The notes under the pieces: model-generated
The model's database searches: none
What the model saw: only the letters and a program-made list of their open reading frames with translations
Told to the model about the DNA's origin: nothing
Position numbers and translations under genes: made by a program
Shown here: positions 6,219 through 11,606 of the stretch, in pieces
Position numbering within the stretch: the first letter of the stretch is position 1
Layout: each line of letters starts with the position of its first letter
Assembly (NCBI GenBank): GCA_030620125.1
Contig: JAUXFI010000032.1
Coordinates: 1-12,910, forward strand
Reading direction: 5' to 3'
Origin: Anaerolineae bacterium
GTDB lineage: Bacteria > Chloroflexota > Anaerolineae > B4-G1
Length of the DNA stretch: 12,910 nt

Positions 6219-6623
6219 ATGGAAAAAAAGTTCAAAGCTCTGCGTTTCATCGGCACCGTATGGAAGGTACTGGCCTGGATCACGCTCATCATCGGCGTCC
6301 TCTCTTCCGTCGGCATGTTGCTGGCGAGTATCTTTGGAGGTGGCGTGCTGAGTCAGTTCGGCCAGCAGTATGGCGAGATGCCCTGGGTTTCGTGGGTCTT
6401 TGGCCTGGCGGGAGGCATCGTCGCGTTCGGCGTCTCGTTGATCTTTACTATCATCTACTTTTTGCTCCTGTACGCCGTCGGCGAATTCATCTACCTGCTG
6501 CTCGCCATCGAGGAGAACACGCGCCTGGCGGCGCAGTGGATACAGGCACGCTCTGCACCTGCGGCCTATCCCGCCGCACCTCCGGCCTACTCTCCTCCGC
6601 CCCCATTCGCAGCGGAGCCCTGA
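6219..6623 (+). CDS. small membrane protein with proline-rich tail
   Basis: A 134-residue protein of unknown function. Seen: a basic N-terminus (MEKKFKALRF), a first hydrophobic helix at about 17-39, a short polar loop with SQFGQQYGEMPW, and a long hydrophobic stretch at about 58-97 that could hold one or two helices. An acidic, polar segment (EENTRLAAQWIQARS) follows, then a tail of Pro, Ala and Tyr (113-133). The positive-inside pattern puts the N-terminus in the cytoplasm. The start is ATG 6219, 6 bases after a full AGGAGG (6207-6212). It has its own promoter at 6162-6190, so it need not be expressed with the glycosyltransferase. I do not recognise the family. Confidence 0.8.
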   Translation: MEKKFKALRFIGTVWKVLAWITLIIGVLSSVGMLLASIFGGGVLSQFGQQYGEMPWVSWVFGLAGGIVAFGVSLIFTIIYFLLLYAVGEFIYLLLAIEENTRLAAQWIQARSAPAAYPAAPPAYSPPPPFAAEP

Positions 6624-6630
6624 GAAGCTG

Positions 6631-6663
6631 CGCCTCGTTCGCCGAAGGTCTCCGACCGAGGCG
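6631..6663. repeat. inverted repeat between convergent genes
   Basis: CGCCTCG (6631-6637) pairs with CGAGGCG (6657-6663), with alternative pairing inside the 19-base loop. It lies between the 3' ends of the membrane protein gene and purA. No T-run follows on either strand (AAAA follows on +), so it is not a typical intrinsic terminator, but it may stabilise or end both transcripts. Confidence 0.4.
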
Positions 6664-6670
6664 AAAAGGA

Positions 6671-7951
6671 CTATACAATCGCCTGCTCACGCTCGGGTCC
6701 CACGCCGATGAGCGTGACCGGCACGCCCGCCCACTCCTCGATCCGCGCCACGTACTCACGCGCGGCGGCGGGCAGGTTCTCGCGGCGGCGTACCCCGCTG
6801 ATGTCCTCCGCCCAGCCCGGCAGCTCCTCGTAGACCGGTTGCCACTGGGCCAGCGCTTGCACGCCAAACTCGGCCGGGAAAACCTCGGTGCGTTCCCCGC
6901 CCCGCTCGTAAGCCACCGCCACCTTGAGCCGCTCTAGCCCGCTCAACACGTCCAGCTTGGTCAGCGCAAATTCATCCAGCCCGTTGACCCGAGCGGCGTA
7001 GCGCAGTATGACCAGGTCGAGCCAACCGCATCTCCGCGGCCGCCCCGTCGTCGTCCCGTACTCGCCGCCGACCTCCCGTATCCGGTCGCCGACCTCGTCC
7101 AGCAGTTCGGTCGGGAACGGGCCTGCGCCCACCCGGGTGGTGTACGCTTTGGCGACGCCGATGACGCGGGAGACGTGCCGGGGTCCGAACCCAAGCCCCG
7201 TCAGAGCGCTGCCGGCCACAGTCGAGGAACTGGTGACGTAGGGATAGGTGCCGTGGTCCAGGTCCAGCAGCAAACCCTGGGCTGCCTCACACAGCACAGT
7301 CTGGCCGGCCGCCAGTGCCTCTCCCACCAGGGCCGACCCGTCGGTGAGGTGAGGTGCTAGTCGCTGGGCATAGGCGCAATACTCGGCTGCGACCTGCTCC
7401 GGTGGGAGCGGTTCCGCATCGTACAGCTCCTGCAAGCGGCGGTTGTGAGACTGAACGGTTTCGGCCACACGCTCGGCAAACTGTTCGGGGTTGTCCATGT
7501 CGCCGGCGCGCGGATTGACGCGGGCCGCCTTGTCGGCGTAGGCAGGCCCGATACCCCGCCTCGTCGTGCCGATGGCCCCTCGGCCACGAGCCGCATCCCG
7601 CGCCCCGTCGAGGGCATGGTGGGTGGGCAAGATGATATGAGCGGCCGCGCTCAACTTTAGCCGCGACGGCCCCACATCCACACCGAGCGCTGTCAATTCG
7701 TCCATCTCCGCCACCAGTTGCGCCGGGTTGACCACCACGCCCGCGCCGATGAGAGAGACCAGGCCCGGATGGAGAATACCCGAAGGCACCAGGTGCAATT
7801 TGAGCGTGTGTCCCTGGGCGACGACGGTGTGGCCGGCGTTGTCGCCGCCGTTGAAACGGGCGACGAGCTGGGCCTCACGCGCCAGCCAGTCCACCACGCG
7901 CCCTTTTCCCTCATCTCCCCACTGAGCACCTACCACTACGATTGCAGGCAT
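6671..7951 (-). CDS. purA: adenylosuccinate synthetase
   Basis: A 426-residue enzyme that joins IMP and aspartate with GTP hydrolysis to give adenylosuccinate, the first committed step to AMP. Seen: GAQWGDEGKG (8-17) with catalytic Asp13, NGGDNAGHT with catalytic His41, GTTRRGIGPAYADKAAR in the IMP-binding region, the EAAQGLLLDLDHGTYPYVTSS block, TTTGRPRRCGWLDLV, and the C-terminal guanine-binding segment GVGPEREQAI. All key residues are present and the length is normal. Start ATG 7951 follows AGGAGG (7959-7964) by 7 bases; an in-frame extension to 7984 lies before this site and is rejected. The gene converges on the membrane protein gene and appears monocistronic. Confidence 0.95.
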   Translation of the reverse strand: MPAIVVVGAQWGDEGKGRVVDWLAREAQLVARFNGGDNAGHTVVAQGHTLKLHLVPSGILHPGLVSLIGAGVVVNPAQLVAEMDELTALGVDVGPSRLKLSAAAHIILPTHHALDGARDAARGRGAIGTTRRGIGPAYADKAARVNPRAGDMDNPEQFAERVAETVQSHNRRLQELYDAEPLPPEQVAAEYCAYAQRLAPHLTDGSALVGEALAAGQTVLCEAAQGLLLDLDHGTYPYVTSSSTVAGSALTGLGFGPRHVSRVIGVAKAYTTRVGAGPFPTELLDEVGDRIREVGGEYGTTTGRPRRCGWLDLVILRYAARVNGLDEFALTKLDVLSGLERLKVAVAYERGGERTEVFPAEFGVQALAQWQPVYEELPGWAEDISGVRRRENLPAAAREYVARIEEWAGVPVTLIGVGPEREQAIV

Positions 7952-7998
7952 CACACTTCCTCCTGGTACAATCTGACAACGCAAACGCGCCGAGTACT

Positions 7999-8021
7999 GG
8001 ATATTGGTTATTGGATATTGG
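7999..8021. repeat. heptamer tandem repeat upstream of purA
   Basis: GGATATT, GGTTATT, GGATATT and a final GG run in tandem at 7999-8021, in an A+T-rich patch inside GC-rich DNA. It lies 48 bases upstream of the purA start. Its period and style resemble the repeats at 3612-3632 and 4088-4119. Confidence 0.6.
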
Positions 8022-8080
8022 ACAGACGTCGCCCCAATTTATCTTACACGAGAACAGCACAGGTGTCAATTTCCGGCAAT

Positions 8081-8116
8081 CGCCCTGCGCTGCGAGCGCC
8101 ATGACTTGACAGGGCG
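8081..8116 (-). other. stem-loop downstream of the permease gene
   Basis: CGCCCTG (8081-8087) pairs with CAGGGCG (8110-8116), and an alternative hairpin, GCGCT (8087-8091) with AGCGC (8095-8099), lies within. It begins 27 bases after the permease stop in the direction of transcription and may protect or end the mRNA. There is no T-run. The remaining purA-permease gap holds only the heptamer repeat. Confidence 0.35.
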
Positions 8117-8143
8117 CAGTAGCTCCTGGCGCGACCCTACGGC

Positions 8144-8905
8144 CTACAACACGAGTTTGCCCAGAGTAAAGATACCTAACACGGTGATGGCGATCCCAAC
8201 CGCCCAACGCAGCTTTTGCACGGGCATCTTTTTGACTGTGAAAGCGGCGAAAGGCACCGATAGCACAGCTCCTAGAATGAGCGAGGGGGACAGTCCCCAG
8301 TCCACCGCGCCGTTCCCTGTCAGCGTGTAAGCGAGCACGCCGACGAGACATACCAGCCCCTCTGCCAGCGACGTGATGCCGATGGCCCCCTTGCCATCCA
8401 CCCCTGCCAGTATCTGGCCGCCGGTGACGAGTGGGCCGTAACCGCCTCCGCTGAGTCCCTTGTTGAATGCAGCCACGAGCCCCAGCCCAATTATCTTTTT
8501 CCACGAGAAGGCAAAAGTCCTGCCCATGGTCACCAGGATGCCAGTGCCCATAGCCAGCACGAGCACGCCAATGTAAGCCTTGAGCACCCAACTGGGCACG
8601 TTCACGGCGATAAAGACGGCGGCCAGTGTGCCGACGATACTGCACGCTGCCAAGGCCAGGGCGACCTTGAACGGGCGTGATCCTGGTTTAAAGTTGACGT
8701 TGCCGAACCCGTGGTGGAATATCCCCGCCAGGATGCCGGTCAGGAATTCCGAGAGCAGCACCGCGGGCACGATCTGTGTCGGTTCGTACCCCACCAGGAG
8801 CAGGATGGGAGTGAGGGTGGTGCCGTACCCCATGCCCAGCGTCGAGTCAACGTATTCGCAGCCCAGCGCGAGCAGGACGAGAGGCCAGTGGATTTGGATA
8901 GGCAT
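8144..8905 (-). CDS. TauE/SafE-family membrane transporter (sulfite exporter type)
   Basis: A 253-residue polytopic inner-membrane protein of the TauE/SafE (DUF81) family, whose members export sulfite, sulfoacetate or related organic anions. Seen: about seven or eight hydrophobic helices and the two internally repeated family motifs, DSTLGMGYGTTLTPILL (20-36) and NKGLSGGGYGPLVTGGQIL (148-166), one per half of the fold. The length is typical. Start ATG 8905 is 7 bases after AGGAG (8913-8917 on the opposite strand). It follows an Rrf2-type regulator by 87 bp on the same strand and has a candidate promoter with a palindrome in that gap, so regulation by the neighbour is likely. The transported compound cannot be read from sequence; sulfur-compound export is a family-level inference. 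Confidence 0.88.
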   Translation of the reverse strand: MPIQIHWPLVLLALGCEYVDSTLGMGYGTTLTPILLLVGYEPTQIVPAVLLSEFLTGILAGIFHHGFGNVNFKPGSRPFKVALALAACSIVGTLAAVFIAVNVPSWVLKAYIGVLVLAMGTGILVTMGRTFAFSWKKIIGLGLVAAFNKGLSGGGYGPLVTGGQILAGVDGKGAIGITSLAEGLVCLVGVLAYTLTGNGAVDWGLSPSLILGAVLSVPFAAFTVKKMPVQKLRWAVGIAITVLGIFTLGKLVL

Positions 8906-8934
8906 ATCGTTTCTCCTTCCGAAGAGTTATACAC

Positions 8935-8966
8935 AATATCTAGTGATATTATCGGAAATAAGTCAA
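8935..8966 (-). promoter_or_regulatory. permease promoter with palindromic operator candidate
   Basis: On the minus strand TTGACT (8966-8961) and TAGATA (8942-8937) are 18 bp apart. A perfect inverted repeat, AATATC-TAGT-GATATT (8935-8950), covers the -10 box. Rrf2-family repressors bind short A+T-rich dyads, so this is a plausible site for the regulator encoded just upstream. Confidence 0.5.
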
Positions 8967-8992
8967 AAATATATAGGAAATCGGAAACGCAC

Positions 8993-9406
8993 TCACCCGG
9001 CGACCAGATCGGCCAGGGTGGTGCTTTCCATGATCCCGGCCACAGTATCGCGTACCTCTCTCATCACCCGACGCAAGCCGCAGGCTTCCATATCGGGGCA
9101 ACCGCAAGGCTCGTAGGCCGTCTCGCTCACGCAACTGATGGGGGCCAGCGGCCCATCCAGCAACCGCACGACTTCCGCCAGGTTGATCTGTTGCGGGGGA
9201 CGGGCCAGGTAATATCCCCCTTTGGGGCCCTTTTTACTGCGCACGATTTGGCCGTGCTTGAGTGTGAGCATGATCTGCTCCAGGAACCTGGGCGGGATGT
9301 TGTTCTGCCCGGCCAGGTCTTTGTTCCGCACCGGCCCGTCGCCGTAGTGCGCAGCCAGGTACTGCAAGGCTCGCAAGCCGTACTCGCCTCGTTTGGAGAG
9401 TTTCAC
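8993..9406 (-). CDS. Rrf2-family transcriptional regulator with four-cysteine sensor
   Basis: A 137-residue regulator of the Rrf2 family (IscR, NsrR, CymR). Seen: MKLSKRGEYGLRALQYLA at the N-terminus, the winged helix-turn-helix with KDLAGQNNIPPRFLEQIMLTL (29-49) and SKKGPKGGYYLARPP (57-71), the dimerisation segment (INLAEVVRLLDGPLAPI), then cysteines at 92, 101, 103 and 109. IscR and NsrR hold an Fe-S cluster with three cysteines in this loop. Here the spacing C-x8-C-x-C-x5-C gives a fourth, so a cluster sensing iron, redox or NO is likely but the cluster type is not certain. Start GTG 9406 follows AAGGAGA by 4 bases. It has a near-perfect promoter and lies directly upstream of the TauE-type transporter. 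Confidence 0.9.
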   Translation of the reverse strand: MKLSKRGEYGLRALQYLAAHYGDGPVRNKDLAGQNNIPPRFLEQIMLTLKHGQIVRSKKGPKGGYYLARPPQQINLAEVVRLLDGPLAPISCVSETAYEPCGCPDMEACGLRRVMREVRDTVAGIMESTTLADLVAG

Positions 9407-9418
9407 TGCATCTCCTTT

Positions 9419-9433
9419 AGTCTATAAAGTCTA
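9419..9433. promoter_or_regulatory. direct repeat in the regulator's leader, possible autoregulatory site
   Basis: AGTCTA occurs at 9419-9424 and 9428-9433, 9 bp apart. It lies between the promoter at 9451-9478 and the ribosome binding site of the Rrf2 gene, and ATAAA (9424-9428) faces TTTAT (9439-9443). Placement suits self-repression. The symmetry is weak and differs from the palindrome at 8935-8950. Confidence 0.3.
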
Positions 9434-9450
9434 CAAGTTTTATCGGCTTA

Positions 9451-9478
9451 ATTATACTCCGCGTGGTGAGGTTGTCAA
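9451..9478 (-). promoter_or_regulatory. consensus promoter of the Rrf2 regulator gene
   Basis: On the minus strand TTGACA (9478-9473) and TATAAT (9456-9451) are both perfect consensus hexamers with a 16-bp spacer. It is the strongest promoter in the window. A regulator with such a promoter would normally be expected to repress itself. Confidence 0.78.
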
Positions 9479-9535
9479 GTGCAAGAGCGGGAGATCTGCG
9501 GGTCTACGTGTAAACGCGGGGTAAATATGCTCGAA

Positions 9536-9667
9536 GGGGATGTGCCATCCCCGTCTGTGGGAGCCGAGACCTTGGCTGGCTTGTTATCACGTAAGCGTTG
9601 GAGTGCAGGCGTGAGCCTGCCAAGACGCGGCCTATCACCATAAGTGGGACGCGGGCGGCACGCCCGC
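9536..9667. repeat. cluster of three small GC-rich hairpins
   Basis: Three perfect short inverted repeats lie in 130 bp: GGGGATG-TGC-CATCCCC (9536-9552), GCAGGC-GTGA-GCCTGC (9605-9620) and GCGGGCG-GCA-CGCCCGC (9651-9667). TTGGAG is found beside the second and third, and again near 9705. The cluster occupies the 254-bp gap 9480-9733, which holds no credible gene. It resembles a set of repetitive extragenic palindromes downstream of the ChbG-type gene, or a piece of structured RNA. Confidence 0.55.
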
Positions 9668-9733
9668 TTGGAGCACCCCACGAATCCGCGCAGAGCCAGA
9701 TTTGCTTGGAGTTCGCATCGGGGCCTGAAGCCG

Positions 9734-10555
9734 TCACTGATTGAGGTCGCCGTAGGCGATGAGCTCGATGCCCAATTCCCCAATGCGTTGCCGCACGCGC
9801 GGGTCGAGCAGGGCGCGGTAGTCCCCCTTGCGCCAGCCCTCGGTGCCGGGGTGAGCCAGCAGTTCGGTGATACCTTCGGGGAGGGCGTTCAGCAGGTCCA
9901 GCAGATGCTCCGCCGTGCGATGCCCGTCTTGTGAGAAGGACATCTCGAAATAGTTGGGGCGCTTTAGGCCATACCGCTCCACCAATCGTTGGTAGCGCCG
10001 GCCCTGCCAGCGGACGTACCAGGTAGGGAAGCCGCTGCCGGCAGCCAGCTCCGGCGCTTTGTCGTCCAGCGCGTCGTCGAAGGGCATACGCACCGGGAGA
10101 TGCCCGTACTCCTGCGCCAATTCCAGGCTGACGCGGAACCAGGCGGGGAAGACGTAGGGATAGGAGCAGTGCAAGTCCAGGTGGTCAGGCTGGCGACCCG
10201 CATCGGCGATGAATTTTTCGATCTGGGCGTGCCACTCGGCCTTGAGTTCGGTGGTACGGAGGCGACCGTAGCGCAGGAGCAACGGCGTGCCATCGCGGAA
10301 ACGTCCTTCAGCATCAACCAATGAGGGCACCTGCTCCGGCGGGAGGATTGGGTGGCCATTGTTCATCACCAGGTGCACGCCCGCGCCCAGGCCGGGGTGG
10401 TCGCGCAGATAGGTGGCGGCCTCCGGCCAGTGAGGTTGGTTGACCATGGCGGTCGTGCTGGTGACGACGCCGGCCTCATATAGAGTGATGATGGCAGAGA
10501 CAGTGCCCTCCGGGTAGCCGAGGTCATCGGCGTTGATGATGAGGTGTTTCGTCAT
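9734..10555 (-). CDS. ChbG/YdjC-family carbohydrate deacetylase
   Basis: A 273-residue metal-dependent deacetylase of the YdjC/ChbG family, which removes acetyl groups from N-acetylglucosamine-containing sugars such as diacetylchitobiose. Seen: LIINADDLGYPEG with Asp10 and Asp11, GAGVHLVMNNG with His61, DHLDLHCSYP with His125 and His129, and the C-terminal ITELLAHPGTEGW. Asp11, His61 and His125 match the metal ligands of E. coli ChbG in position. The start is ATG 10555; AGGAGG lies 10 bases upstream, and an in-frame extension upstream reads through another gene and is rejected. It is the last gene of the minus-strand operon; its ATG overlaps the stop of the MBL-fold remnant as ATGA. Substrate unknown; a sugar-catabolic role fits the glycoside-hydrolase-like gene at the head of the operon. 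Confidence 0.88.
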   Translation of the reverse strand: MTKHLIINADDLGYPEGTVSAIITLYEAGVVTSTTAMVNQPHWPEAATYLRDHPGLGAGVHLVMNNGHPILPPEQVPSLVDAEGRFRDGTPLLLRYGRLRTTELKAEWHAQIEKFIADAGRQPDHLDLHCSYPYVFPAWFRVSLELAQEYGHLPVRMPFDDALDDKAPELAAGSGFPTWYVRWQGRRYQRLVERYGLKRPNYFEMSFSQDGHRTAEHLLDLLNALPEGITELLAHPGTEGWRKGDYRALLDPRVRQRIGELGIELIAYGDLNQ

Positions 10556-10812
10556 GGGAAAATGTCCTCCTGAGCCAAGAGTTGCAACTCTGCGCCGCTC
10601 AGTGGGCGCGGGCCGTGTCCGGGGTAGACCAGTTCGGGCTGCAGCGCCTGTAAACGGGCCAGGCTGCGCGGCATCTGCGCCCAATCGTCGGCGAAGGAGA
10701 GATGCACATGAGGTTCACCCAGAGACGACACGATGTCGCCCGCGAAGGCGATGCGCCCTTCGACGATGAGGCAACTGGAGCCGGGGGTGTGGCCCGGCGT
10801 GTGGAGTATCAA
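10552..10812 (-). pseudogene. 3' remnant of a metallo-beta-lactamase-fold hydrolase
   Basis: About 86 codons encode only the C-terminal half of an MBL-fold hydrolase: ILHTPGHTPGSS (third metal-ligand histidine), IAFAGDIV (bridging Asp) and VYPGHGPRPLSG (last histidine). The N-terminal half, with the HxHxDH motif that binds most of the metal, is absent. The sequence immediately upstream codes for the complete HAD phosphatase in another frame, so a simple frameshift cannot explain it. Its homology begins at the HAD stop codon (TTG overlapping TGA at 10809-10812), as if a deletion had fused the two genes. No ribosome binding site precedes the TTG. Catalytic activity is very unlikely; translation of the fragment by coupling is possible, since its stop overlaps the ChbG-type start. 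Confidence 0.72.
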
Positions 10813-11606
10813 GGTGGCAGCAGTTCGTCGAGGCTGCAAAGCACATAGTCGGGTTGGATTTCGGAAGCGGCCAGCAGTTCGGGCGTGGTGACGCCGGTGA
10901 GGACGACAGCGGTCGCCATCCCTGCCTCCTGGCCCATGCGCACGTCCGTCTCCAGCCGGTCGCCGACGATGATACACTCACAGGTCGGAAGCTGCAAGCG
11001 GTCCAGGATAGCGCGGGCGGTGATGGGCGAGGGTTTGCCGACGATGACCTCGACCTGTTTGCCGGTGCAGCCCTCGATGGCGCCGATGACCGCTGCCGCA
11101 TCTGGGAGGCCGCCTTCGGGGGTGGGACAGTAGCGGTCACCGTTGGTGGCGATGAAGCGTGCCCCGGCGCGGATGGCATCGAAACCGATCTGGAGTTTGC
11201 GGTAGTCGAAGGTGCGGTCGAAGGAGGCGACGACGAACTCGACCTCGGCGGGTTGTTCGGTCAGGCGGAAGCCGGCCGCGCGCAGTTCCGTCAGCAGCGG
11301 CTGTTCGCCAATGACGAAGAGGGCCGCGCCGGGGGCCTCGTCCTGCAGCCAACGAGCCAGCACCCAGGAGGAGTTGATGACTTTGTCGGGCGCGGTGGGG
11401 ACACCCAGGCGGGTAAGTTTGGCGGCATAGTTGGCGCGGGTCTGCAGGGGATTGTTGCTGAGGAAGACGACGCGGGAGCCGGCCGCGCGCAGCGCCTCAA
11501 CTGTGCGTTTGGCACCGGGCAGGAGCGTCTCGCCCAGGTAGACGGTGCCGTCCAGGTCGAGGACGTAGCCGGGGAAGATGCGGGTGGGGCGGGGGTAGGC
11601 GGTCAT
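10809..11606 (-). CDS. HAD-IIA family phosphatase (NagD/p-nitrophenylphosphatase type)
   Basis: A 265-residue haloacid-dehalogenase-superfamily hydrolase of subfamily IIA, which dephosphorylates small phosphorylated metabolites such as nucleotides or sugar phosphates. Seen: motif I DLDGT (17-21; Asp17 nucleophile, Asp19), motif II SNN (50-52), the capping domain in the middle, motif III Lys191 in VGKPSP, and motif IV GDRLETD (215-221; Asp216, Asp221). The C-terminus GVTTPELLAASEIQPDYVLCSLDEL is typical, so the gene is complete despite the rearrangement next to it. Start ATG 11606 overlaps the stop of the preceding gene as ATGA; an open frame continuing upstream to 12053 is the shadow of that gene. 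The substrate is unknown. Confidence 0.9.
   Translation of the reverse strand: MTAYPRPTRIFPGYVLDLDGTVYLGETLLPGAKRTVEALRAAGSRVVFLSNNPLQTRANYAAKLTRLGVPTAPDKVINSSWVLARWLQDEAPGAALFVIGEQPLLTELRAAGFRLTEQPAEVEFVVASFDRTFDYRKLQIGFDAIRAGARFIATNGDRYCPTPEGGLPDAAAVIGAIEGCTGKQVEVIVGKPSPITARAILDRLQLPTCECIIVGDRLETDVRMGQEAGMATAVVLTGVTTPELLAASEIQPDYVLCSLDELLPP

Noticed and set aside
6631..6670. Rho-independent terminator for the membrane protein gene
   Set aside because: The stem is followed by AAAA on the + strand; there is no T-run, so it is reported only as an inverted repeat.
7952..7984. Eleven-residue N-terminal extension of PurA
   Set aside because: It precedes the AGGAGG and is absent from the family; D13 and H41 fit the ATG 7951 start.
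9475..9783. Minus-strand frames in the gap between the Rrf2 and ChbG-type genes
   Set aside because: They cross three hairpins, lack ribosome binding sites and show no protein-like pattern.
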